Shown: positions 29,091 through 40,483 of the stretch, piece after piece
Position numbering within the stretch: position 1 is the stretch's first letter
How the letters are laid out: every line of letters starts with the position of its first letter
NCBI GenBank assembly: GCA_965199005.1
Contig: CBDAQK010000006.1
Span: 1,488,001 to 1,552,000, forward strand
Direction: 5' to 3'
DNA length: 64,000 bases
Source of the DNA: LMUY01 sp965199005
Lineage (GTDB): Bacteria; Pseudomonadota; Alphaproteobacteria; Acetobacterales; Acetobacteraceae
Program-made: the position numbers and the translations under genes
Notes under the pieces: model-generated
Told to the model about the DNA's origin: nothing
The model's database searches: none
Seen by the model: only the letters and a program-made list of their open reading frames with translations

Positions 29091-29987
29091 TCAACGCCGG
29101 CGGGGATCCAACGCGTCGCGCAACCCGTCACCCACCAGGTTGAAGGCGAGCACGGTCAGAAAAATCGCGGCGCCAGGGAAGATCGCAAGCCAAGGCGCCT
29201 GGGTCAGGAAGCGCTGAGCGGCGTTCAGCATGGAGCCCCAGGATGGCTCGGGCGGTTGCTGCCCCAGGCCGAGAAAGGAGAGGCTTGCCTCGGCAATGAT
29301 GGCCATGGCGATCGCCAGCGTCGCCTGGACCAGAACCGGCGGAACGATGTTCGGCAGCACGTGGCGGATCGCGACCCGCCAGGCGGGATTGCCGAGCGCG
29401 CGGGCCGCCTCGACATAGTCGTTGGCGGCCGCGTCGATCGTGGCGGCACGGGCGACCCGGACGAAGACCGGCGTGGCGGTGACACCGATCGCAATCATCG
29501 CATTGGTGAGCGACGGCCCCAGGAACGCCGCCAAGGCGATGGCGAGGATCAGGAACGGACAGGCCAGCATCGCATCCACCACGCGGCCGATCGCTGCATC
29601 GATCCAGCCGCCGGCGAACCCGGCCAGCAATCCCAGTGGCACCCCCACGCCAGAGGCGATCGTCACGGATACCAGCCCGGCCAGCATGGTCGCCCGTGCC
29701 CCCACCATGACGCGGGAGAGCACATCGCGTCCGTTCTCGTCGGTGCCGAACCAGTGCAGCGCCGAGGGCGCCTTGCGGATGACGCTGTAGGATTGCCGGA
29801 CCGGGTCATAGGGGGTGATCCAGGGCGAGGCGATCGCCACCGCGATGAAGATCACGATGACAACGAGGCCGAATACCGCCGCCGGGCGCCCGGCGAAGCG
29901 GCGCAACCCCAACTCCAACGGGCTGCGGGCACGCACCGCCTTAGCGGCCTGGGCCTGTGGCTTGAGGATGGCGGTGATCTGGTTCAT
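29091..29987 (-). CDS. Peptide-type ABC transporter permease (DppC/OppC family)
   Basis: A 298-residue inner-membrane permease. I use ATG 29987: the frame runs on upstream but that stretch is the other frame of the partner permease, while 29987 gives the normal start MNQITAILKP and a 4-base ATGA overlap. A first hydrophobic helix (about 36-58) is followed by the OppC_N-like segment ending WFGTDENGRDVLSRVMVGAR. The binding-protein-dependent transport domain follows, with the EAA loop EAARALGNPAWRVAIRHVLPN. It would form the channel with the DppB-type subunit. Substrate (oligopeptide, nickel, glycoside or opine) cannot be read from sequence. Confidence 0.88.
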   Translation of the reverse strand: MNQITAILKPQAQAAKAVRARSPLELGLRRFAGRPAAVFGLVVIVIFIAVAIASPWITPYDPVRQSYSVIRKAPSALHWFGTDENGRDVLSRVMVGARATMLAGLVSVTIASGVGVPLGLLAGFAGGWIDAAIGRVVDAMLACPFLILAIALAAFLGPSLTNAMIAIGVTATPVFVRVARAATIDAAANDYVEAARALGNPAWRVAIRHVLPNIVPPVLVQATLAIAMAIIAEASLSFLGLGQQPPEPSWGSMLNAAQRFLTQAPWLAIFPGAAIFLTVLAFNLVGDGLRDALDPRRR

Positions 29988-30928
29988 GCGACGCGTAGCC
30001 GGGGATTGACCAAGACATACAGCACGTCGGCCAGCAGGTTGAGAAGGATATAGAGCGTGGCCGTCACCATCACCACGCCCTGCACCACCGGGTAGTCGCG
30101 GTTGAACACGGCATCCACCACCAGCTTGCCGAAGCCGGGGATGCTGAACACCTGCTCCGTCAACACGGCGCCGGAAAACAGCGTACCGAGTTCCAGCGCG
30201 CCCAGCGTCACCACCGGCACCAGCGCGTTGCGGAGGGCGTGGCGCAGCACCACCCGCAACTCCCGCAGCCCCTTGGCCCGCGCCGTCCGCACATAATCCT
30301 GGTCCAGCGCCGTCAGCATCGCACTGCGCACGTGGCGCATCAGCACCGCCGCGGTGGCGTTCCCCAGCACGAAGGCCGGCATGATGGTGGTGGCAATCGA
30401 CTGCCCGAAATTTTCGGTCAGCGGCACGTAGCCGGAGGGCGGCAGCCATCCGAGATCAACCGACACCAGCAGGATCAGCATGATCCCGAGCCAGAAATTC
30501 GGCGTCGACAACCCGCCCAGCCCGATCAGGTTGGCGGCATGATCCCACCAGGTGCCGCGCTTCACCGCCGACAGAACACCGGCCGGCACCCCGATCAACA
30601 CGGCAAACGCGAATGCCATCACACCAAGTTGCAGCGTGACGGGGAGCTTCTGGACCACCAGGCTGGCGACCGGCTGGCGGATGCGCCAGGAATAGCCGAG
30701 GTCACCGTGCACCAGGCCGCCCAGCCAATGCACATATTGCACAGGCAACGGGCGGTCGAGCCAAAGTTCGGCGCGAATTTGGGCGAGGACCTGTGGATTG
30801 GCCCCCTCCTCCCCCGCCAGCACCAATGCCGGGTCGCCCGGCATCAGTTGCTGCAGGCCGAACACCAGCACCGTCACCAGCAGGATGGTGGGGATAACCT
30901 GCAGCAGCCGCCCGCGGAGCCGGTTCAT
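29984..30928 (-). CDS. Peptide-type ABC transporter permease (DppB/OppB family)
   Basis: A 314-residue permease with about six membrane segments. The N-terminal helix (VIPTILLVTVLVFGLQQLMPGDP) and the region LDRPLPVQYVHWLGGLVHGDLG are standard for DppB-type subunits; only parts are quoted. The EAA loop is RTARAKGLRELRVVLRHAL, and TEQVFSIPGFGKLVVDAV is near the end. Both ends overlap neighbours by 4 bases (substrate-binding protein upstream, DppC-type downstream), so the three are one transcript. No ATP-binding subunits are encoded nearby. Confidence 0.9.
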   Translation of the reverse strand: MNRLRGRLLQVIPTILLVTVLVFGLQQLMPGDPALVLAGEEGANPQVLAQIRAELWLDRPLPVQYVHWLGGLVHGDLGYSWRIRQPVASLVVQKLPVTLQLGVMAFAFAVLIGVPAGVLSAVKRGTWWDHAANLIGLGGLSTPNFWLGIMLILLVSVDLGWLPPSGYVPLTENFGQSIATTIMPAFVLGNATAAVLMRHVRSAMLTALDQDYVRTARAKGLRELRVVLRHALRNALVPVVTLGALELGTLFSGAVLTEQVFSIPGFGKLVVDAVFNRDYPVVQGVVMVTATLYILLNLLADVLYVLVNPRLRVA

Positions 30929-32439
30929 GGTGCGAGGGTGATCCCTTGCAGCCGGATCAGCCCGTCTCCCACCGGCGTGAAGCCGCTCACCTTTGCCGAC
31001 ACCCCGGCGAAATTGCGGAAGGTGTAGATATAGGAAAGCGGGACGTCCTTCTGCTCCAGCGCGGCGATTTGCGCGTAGAGCGCCTTGCGCTTCGGCATGT
31101 CGGGTTCCAGCCGGGCATCATCCAGCAATTTGTCCATCACCGGGCTGGAATATTTGCCGTAATTTTGCGCGCCGGTCGTGCTGTGCAGGAAGGTGTAAAG
31201 GTTGCCGTCCGGGTCGATGCGGCCAGACCAGCCAAGCAAGTAGGCCTGGAAGCCACCATGCTCGGCATTGTCCAACGACGAGGCGAACTCCATTGTCGTG
31301 ATCTTCACATCGAACCCGGCCTCAGCGGCCATGGATTGGATGACTTCGGCCATCTGCTTGATGTCGGGGTTGTTGGGGGCGATCATGGCGACGGGAACCG
31401 GCAGCTTCACCCCCGCTTGTTTCAGCAATGCCTTGGCCTTGCCGACGTCGCGGGCCACAGGATTGATGTCAGGCGCGTAGAACGGACTTTCGGGCGGCAC
31501 GGCCTGGCCCGCTGGCGGGTACATGCCGTTATAGACGACCTGCAGCAGTGCCTCGCGGTCGATGGAGGCGTCGAAGGCCTGGCGGACCAGGGCGCTTTGA
31601 CCCAAATCGGTCTTGGCCTGGGGGCCGTTTCCCACATTATAAGTGATGCTCTCATAGCCGAGCCCGTTGGTCGTCACCAGCCGCAGCTTTGGATCCCGCT
31701 TCACCGCATCGGTGTCGGTCGGGATGATTTGCTCGACGATCTCGACGCTGCCAGCCTGCAAATTGGCCAGCCGGACGGACGTATCGGGGATGATACTGTA
31801 AATCACCCGGTCGACGTGAATGGCGGCCTTGTCCCAATAATCGGCGAACCGCTCCAGCGTGATGTGGTCCTGCGCCACCCGCTCCACGAACTTCATCGGC
31901 CCGGCGCATACCGGGTGCAGCGCGAAATCCTTGCCCTCCGCCTGCGCCGCCTTGGGGGATACGATCATGCCCGCCCGATCCGTCAATTGGGACAGAAACG
32001 GCGCCGATGGGGCACTCAGCACCAGCCGGACCGTGAGGGGGTCGACCACGTCGACATGGTCGAGCACGCTGATCTCCGCCTTGCGGCCGGTGCCAGGCAT
32101 GGTCATGTGGCGATCCAGGCTGTACTTGACCGCCGCAGCGTCCATCGGCGTTTCGTCCTGGAACTTCACGCCGCTGCGCAGGTGGATCACCAGCGTCTTG
32201 GGGTCGGTCCATTCATAGCTGCTGGCCAATTGGGGCACGATCTGCAGCTTGGCGTCTATATCGAAGAGTTTGTCGCACAAGCCGGCGAACACGATGCGGC
32301 CGACATAGGTCCGCGCCAGGGTGGGGTCGAGCATATCCGGATCCTCACGCAACGCGATCCGCAAGGTGGTGGGGGTGGTCTGGGCCTGGGCGGCGACCGG
32401 CAGCAGAGCAAGCAGACAGGCGAGCAGAGGGCGTAGCAT
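30925..32439 (-). CDS. ABC transporter substrate-binding protein, peptide/family 5
   Basis: A 504-residue periplasmic solute-binding protein of the DppA/OppA type. From ATG 32439 it starts MLRPLLACLLALLPVAAQAQ, a clear Sec signal peptide with cleavage probably after AQA; the 46 codons further upstream in frame look non-coding, so this start is preferred. Family marks are LDPTLARTYVGRIVFAGLCD, the SBP_bac_5 pattern YEWTDPKTLVIHLRSGVKF and AAAVKYSLDRHM. It delivers ligand to the two permeases encoded directly downstream. The ligand is unknown. It is divergent from the dehydrogenase gene at 32522, sharing an 82-base regulatory gap. Confidence 0.88.
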   Translation of the reverse strand: MLRPLLACLLALLPVAAQAQTTPTTLRIALREDPDMLDPTLARTYVGRIVFAGLCDKLFDIDAKLQIVPQLASSYEWTDPKTLVIHLRSGVKFQDETPMDAAAVKYSLDRHMTMPGTGRKAEISVLDHVDVVDPLTVRLVLSAPSAPFLSQLTDRAGMIVSPKAAQAEGKDFALHPVCAGPMKFVERVAQDHITLERFADYWDKAAIHVDRVIYSIIPDTSVRLANLQAGSVEIVEQIIPTDTDAVKRDPKLRLVTTNGLGYESITYNVGNGPQAKTDLGQSALVRQAFDASIDREALLQVVYNGMYPPAGQAVPPESPFYAPDINPVARDVGKAKALLKQAGVKLPVPVAMIAPNNPDIKQMAEVIQSMAAEAGFDVKITTMEFASSLDNAEHGGFQAYLLGWSGRIDPDGNLYTFLHSTTGAQNYGKYSSPVMDKLLDDARLEPDMPKRKALYAQIAALEQKDVPLSYIYTFRNFAGVSAKVSGFTPVGDGLIRLQGITLAP

Positions 32440-32521
32440 CAAGCGTTTTCTCCCGACCGGCAGCCCCATCTTGCAAGCCGCGCGCCGGATGCTAGACGAG
32501 ACCGCGCCAGGAGCACACATC

Positions 32522-33595
32522 ATGCGTGAATACCGCATCGCCGCGATCCCAGCCGACGGGATTGGCCCGGAGGTCATCGCCGCCGGACTAGAGGCACTGG
32601 ACGTCCTGGCCGCCCGCGACGGCGGATTCTCGCTAAAGATCGACCATTACGACTGGGGCAGCGAACGCTACCGGCGCACCGGGGCGCTGATGCCAGCGGA
32701 TGGGCTGGACCAGTTGCGCCCGGCGGATGCGATCTATTTCGGCGCCGTCGGCGCGCCCGACATTCCCGACCACATCACCTTATGGGGCCTACGGCTGCCG
32801 ATCTGCCAAGGGTTCGACCAGTATGCCAACGTCCGGCCCACCCGAATCCTGCCCGGCGTCACCTCGCCCTTGCGGAATGCCGGGCCCGGGGATCTCGATT
32901 GGCTGATCGTCCGGGAAAATAGCGAAGGTGAGTATGCCGGGCACGGCGGACGCGCCCATCGCGGCCTGCCGGAGGAAGTGGCCACCGAGGTGGCGATCTT
33001 CACCCGGGTGGGGGTGGAACGGATCATGCGGTTTGCCTTCCAATCCGCCAGGGCCCGTCCCCGCAAGCACCTGACGGTCGTTACCAAGTCGAACGCCCAG
33101 CGCTACGGAATGGTGTTTTGGGACGAGATTGCCGCTCTCGTGGCCGCCGACTTCCCAGACGTGACCTGGGACAAGGAACTGGTGGACGCGATGACCATGC
33201 GGATGGTGAACAAGCCGCGCACCATCGACACCGTCGTCGCCACCAATCTGCATGCCGACATATTGAGCGACCTGGCCGCCGCCCTGGCCGGCTCGCTGGG
33301 CATCGCACCCACCGGCAACGTGGACCCGCAGCGACGCTTCCCCTCGATGTTCGAGCCGATCCATGGGTCGGCATTCGACATCACCGGCAAGGGCATCGCC
33401 AACCCGGTCGCTAGTTTTTGGACCGCGGCGATGATGCTGGAGCATTTGGGCGAGGCCGCCGCGGGGCAGCGGCTGATGGCGGCGGTAGAGCAGGTCTGTT
33501 CCAGCGGGCTGTTGACGCCCGATCTCGGCGGCAAGGCGACCACGGCCGAGGTCACCCGGGCCGTGTGCGAGGCCATCCGCGGCGCCAACGCATGA
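32522..33595 (+). CDS. Tartrate/isopropylmalate-type NAD-dependent decarboxylating dehydrogenase
   Basis: A 357-residue member of the isocitrate/isopropylmalate dehydrogenase family. ATG 32522 has a good Shine-Dalgarno (AGGAG, about 9 bases away). Visible: IPADGIGPEVIAAGLEAL, the substrate-arginine region YANVRPTRILPG, RENSEGEYAGHGGR, the catalytic lysine/tyrosine region TVVTKSNAQRYGMVFWDE, the metal-binding NLHADILSDLAAALAGSLG and FEPIHGSAFDITGKG. The DHITLWGLRLPICQGFDQY stretch resembles tartrate dehydrogenase/D-malate dehydrogenase (TTC/DmlA) more than LeuB. Probable reaction: oxidation, with or without decarboxylation, of tartrate or D-malate. It heads a four-gene run coupled by 4-base overlaps. 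Confidence 0.82.
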   Translation: MREYRIAAIPADGIGPEVIAAGLEALDVLAARDGGFSLKIDHYDWGSERYRRTGALMPADGLDQLRPADAIYFGAVGAPDIPDHITLWGLRLPICQGFDQYANVRPTRILPGVTSPLRNAGPGDLDWLIVRENSEGEYAGHGGRAHRGLPEEVATEVAIFTRVGVERIMRFAFQSARARPRKHLTVVTKSNAQRYGMVFWDEIAALVAADFPDVTWDKELVDAMTMRMVNKPRTIDTVVATNLHADILSDLAAALAGSLGIAPTGNVDPQRRFPSMFEPIHGSAFDITGKGIANPVASFWTAAMMLEHLGEAAAGQRLMAAVEQVCSSGLLTPDLGGKATTAEVTRAVCEAIRGANA

Positions 33596-34803
33596 TGCGC
33601 CGGGCTGTGAGTGCGGATTTGGAGCTGGTCAAGGCGATCAGCCTCGCCGCCTACATCGACTATGAGCCGGTGCTCGGCATGCTGCCCCAGCCAGCCGACG
33701 AAGACTACGCCCCCCGGATTCTCGCTGGGCAAGTCTGGCTGCTGGACGAGGACGGCGTGCTCGTGATCGAGCGCCACCGGGATCATGCGCTGATCTATAG
33801 CGTGGCGGTCCGGCCGGAACGGCATGGGGCCGGGTTGGGGCGCATCTTGCTGGACGCGGCGGAGCGGATGGCTGCTTCCTGGGGCGTGCCGGAGCTCCGG
33901 CTGTACACCAACGCGCTGATGGCCCGGAACCAGGCGATCTATCACAAGCGGGGCTACCAGGAGACGGGGCGCCGCCCGCATCCGAAGCGCGCCGGCTTCA
34001 CGGTCGTCGACATGGCAAAGCCGGTCGTCCCAGCGGAGACGGAGCTGCGCCGCCTGCTGGACGTGATGGCCCGGCTGCGCGCACCGGATGGATGCCCATG
34101 GGACCGGGTGCAGGATTTCGACAGCATCGCGCCCTACACCATCGAGGAAGCCTACGAAGTCGCCGATGCCATCGCCCGGCGGGACTGGACGGATTTGCCG
34201 GACGAGTTGGGCGACCTGCTGTTCCAGGTGGTCTACCACGCGCAGATGGCCGAAGAGGCGGGCCGGTTCGGCTTCGCGGACGTGGCGCGTGGCATTGCCG
34301 ACAAGATGATCCGCCGCCACCCGCATGTTTTCGCGGGTGCAGATGCCACGGCGGGATCGTGGGAGGCGGACAAGTCGGCCGAACGCGCGGCCAGGCATCT
34401 GGGCGGGACCTTGGCCGGCGTGCCGGTGGCGCTGCCTGCCCTCACCCGGGCGGCCAAGCTCACGGCGCGCGCGGCTCGGGTGGGCTTCGACTGGCCGGAC
34501 GCCGCTGCCGTGCTCGATAAGTTGGCCGAGGAAACCGCCGAGCTGCGCGCCGAACTTGCAGTTGCCGATCCCGCGCGGTTGGCAGATGAAGTGGGCGATA
34601 TGCTATTTGTCCTGGCCAATCTCGCGCGCAAGCTCGGCCTCAACCCGGAGACCTGCCTCCACGCGGCCAACGCCAAATTCAGCCGCCGTTTCGAGGGGGT
34701 CGAGGCGTTGCTGGCGGCCAAAGGGGTAACACCCGGAGAGGCCGGCCTGGCGGCGATGGAGGCAGCCTGGCAAAGCGTGAAGGCCACGGAGCGCAACGCA
34801 TGA
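33592..34803 (+). CDS. mazG: GNAT acetyltransferase - MazG nucleotide pyrophosphohydrolase fusion
   Basis: A 403-residue two-domain protein with no stop between domains. Residues about 1-142 form a GNAT acetyltransferase; the acetyl-CoA loop is RPERHGAGLGRILL (residues 74 on), followed by RNQAIYHKRGYQETGRR. From about residue 150 a full tandem MazG follows: LLDVMARLRAPDGCPWDRVQ, metal-binding Glu185, Glu186 and Glu189 in IEEAYEVADAI, then DELGDLLFQVVYHA, and a second repeat with Glu313, Glu314 and Glu317 and DEVGDMLFVLANLARKLG. MazG hydrolyses nucleoside triphosphates to monophosphates, cleaning damaged nucleotides and in some bacteria lowering ppGpp. ATG 33592 overlaps the preceding stop; an internal ATG at 34012 could start MazG alone. 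The GNAT substrate is unknown. Confidence 0.88.
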   Translation: MMRRAVSADLELVKAISLAAYIDYEPVLGMLPQPADEDYAPRILAGQVWLLDEDGVLVIERHRDHALIYSVAVRPERHGAGLGRILLDAAERMAASWGVPELRLYTNALMARNQAIYHKRGYQETGRRPHPKRAGFTVVDMAKPVVPAETELRRLLDVMARLRAPDGCPWDRVQDFDSIAPYTIEEAYEVADAIARRDWTDLPDELGDLLFQVVYHAQMAEEAGRFGFADVARGIADKMIRRHPHVFAGADATAGSWEADKSAERAARHLGGTLAGVPVALPALTRAAKLTARAARVGFDWPDAAAVLDKLAEETAELRAELAVADPARLADEVGDMLFVLANLARKLGLNPETCLHAANAKFSRRFEGVEALLAAKGVTPGEAGLAAMEAAWQSVKATERNA

Positions 34804-35687
34804 CTGAACGTCGATACGTCACGGTAGACGTTTTTACCGAGCAGGCCTTTGGCGGCAATCCGTTGGCCGTGGTGCTGGACGCGCGAGGCTTGGACAGCGC
34901 GGCCATGCAGTCCATTGCGCGCGAGTTCAACTACTCCGAAACCACCTTCGTCCTGCCGCCGGCCGACCCGGCGAACACCGCCCATGTCCGGATTTTCACC
35001 CCGGCGGAGGAATTGCCCTTCGCCGGCCACCCCAATGTCGGCACCGCCTACGTGCTGGCGCGCGAGGGCAACGCGGCGGCTACCCTTTTGTTCGAAGAGG
35101 CCGCCGGGTTGGTGCCTGTCGCCGTCCTGCGCGAGGCGAGCGAGGTGGCCGGCGCCGAGTTGACGGCGCCGCAGCCGCTGCAACGCTCGACGACCGTATC
35201 GGCGGAGGCGGTGGCCGCATGCCTCGCTTTGGCGCCCGGGGACGTCGTGACCTCGGTGCATGAGCCGGTTGTCGCCAGTGTCGGGACCCAATTCGTCCTG
35301 GCTGAGCTTGCGACGCGCGACGCATTGCGCCGGGTGGAGCCGGACCTCGCCGGGTTCTCGAGAGCCTTTGCCGGCCATGCCAGCAACAAGCTGTATGTCT
35401 ACACGCGCGACGGTGGTCACGGGTTCGACCTGCATTCCCGGATGTTTACCCCGATGGGCGGCTTACGGGAGGACCCGGCCACCGGCAGTGCCACGGTGAC
35501 CCTGGCCGCGCTCTTGGCGGAAACGGGACCGGACGGCGAAACGGCGCTACGGATCGAGCAAGGCCGCGACATGGGCCGCCCGAGCACGCTGGTCACGCGG
35601 ACGGTCAAGCGCAATGGGGTGATCGAGAGCGCCCATGTCGGCGGCCGCTGTGTCACGATGATGCGGGGTGTGCTGACCGGGCCATGA
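34800..35687 (+). CDS. PhzF family isomerase/epimerase-like protein
   Basis: A 295-residue PhzF-type protein with the duplicated diaminopimelate-epimerase-like fold. Seen: VDVFTEQAFGGNPLAVVLDA, the active-site Glu in REFNYSETTFVLPP, FTPAEELPFAGHPNVGTAYVL, and the second-half motif LREDPATGSATVTLAALL. PhzF itself isomerises trans-2,3-dihydro-3-hydroxyanthranilate in phenazine synthesis, but no phenazine genes are here, so this is one of the many family members of unknown substrate. Its ATG overlaps the mazG stop, and its own stop overlaps dinB (ATGA both times). Confidence 0.88.
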   Translation: MTERRYVTVDVFTEQAFGGNPLAVVLDARGLDSAAMQSIAREFNYSETTFVLPPADPANTAHVRIFTPAEELPFAGHPNVGTAYVLAREGNAAATLLFEEAAGLVPVAVLREASEVAGAELTAPQPLQRSTTVSAEAVAACLALAPGDVVTSVHEPVVASVGTQFVLAELATRDALRRVEPDLAGFSRAFAGHASNKLYVYTRDGGHGFDLHSRMFTPMGGLREDPATGSATVTLAALLAETGPDGETALRIEQGRDMGRPSTLVTRTVKRNGVIESAHVGGRCVTMMRGVLTGP

Positions 35688-36929
35688 TCCCCGGCCTCTG
35701 CCGCGACTGCTTCAGCCAGACCGAGGCCGCCCCTTGCCCATCCTGCGGGGGTGGCCGGGTGGTGCGTCACCGCGAGTTGTTCCAGCTCGCCATCGCCCAT
35801 ATCGACTGCGACGCCTTCTTCGCCAGCGTCGAAAAACGCGACCGGCCCGAACTCGCCAGCCGCCCGGTCCTGGTGGGTGGCGGCACGCGCGGCGTGGTGA
35901 CCGCGGCGTGCTACGTGGCGCGGATGTACGGCTGCCGCTCAGCCATGCCGATGTTCAAGGCGCTGAAGGCCTGCCCGGATGCGGTGGTGATCCGGCCGGA
36001 TTTTGCCAAATACGTCGCTGCCTCGCAGGCCATCCGCAAAAAGATGGCAACGCTGTCGCCCCTGGTGCAACCGCTCTCGATCGATGAGGCGGCGGTCGAC
36101 CTCTCGGGAACCACCGCCCTGCACGGCGCGCCGCCCGCCATCATGCTGGCGCGGTTCGCCCGCGACGTGGAGGCCCAACTCGGGCTGACCGTCTCCATCG
36201 GCCTGGCCCCCAACCGGCTGCTGGCCAAGCTGGCGGCTGGCCTGGACAAGCCGCGCGGCTTCGCAGTCCTCGGTTCGGAGGCGGCACAGGTGATGGCCAC
36301 GTGGCCGGTCCGCAAATTGCCGGGGGTGGGGCCGGCGCTGGAACGGCGGCTGGCCGCGCTGGGCCTGACCCATCTGGGCCATCTGGCGGCGCTGGACGAC
36401 GCATCCGCCCGGGCCCGGCTGGGCGAAGACGGTCCCTCGCTCGCGCGCCGGGCCCGTGGCGAGGACAGCCGGGCGGTGACGACGGAGCGTGACACGAAGT
36501 CGGTCAGCGCCGAGACGACGTTCAACACCGACCTCTCCGACGTGGCGGCGCTGGAGCAGCCGCTTTGGCGTCTGGCGGAAAAACTCGCCCGGCGGCTGCG
36601 GGAAAAAGATTTATCCGCCGGTGGGGTGGTGCTGAAACTGAAGACCGCCCGCTTTGCCCTGCGCACCCGCGCGGCGCGGCTGCCCAACCCGACGGTCCTG
36701 CCGGATTTACTGTTTGCCGCCGCCAGCACTCTGCTGGCACGGGAAGCGGGTGGAACCGCATTCCGGCTGATCGGCATTGGCGCCTCTCCCCTGCTGCCCG
36801 GCGCCGACGCCGACCGGGGTGACCTGGCGGACCCGGATGCGGGGCGCCGGGCGGCCGCTCAGGCAGCGGTCGACACGCTGCGGGCCCGCTTCGGGCAAGA
36901 CGCGATTGGGCGAGGCCGCGGATTTGCGC

Positions 36930-40334
<3,405 letters not shown>

Positions 40335-40483
40335 GCTCTGACTGTACTGCGTTTTCCAGCAACGAACAGGCTTGGATCTCGGAAGGCACCGGCAACTTTT
40401 GCAGGGCCACCACGTCCAGTAAATCTGCTACACTGCCACTGCGCAACGAGAGCGTCTTTTTCCAAGAGGCGATTGACCGAGCA

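Noticed and set aside
29988..30449. Upstream in-frame extension of the DppC-type permease
   Set aside because: It reads the other frame of the DppB gene and gives a basic, low-complexity sequence; the ATG at 29987 overlaps as ATGA.
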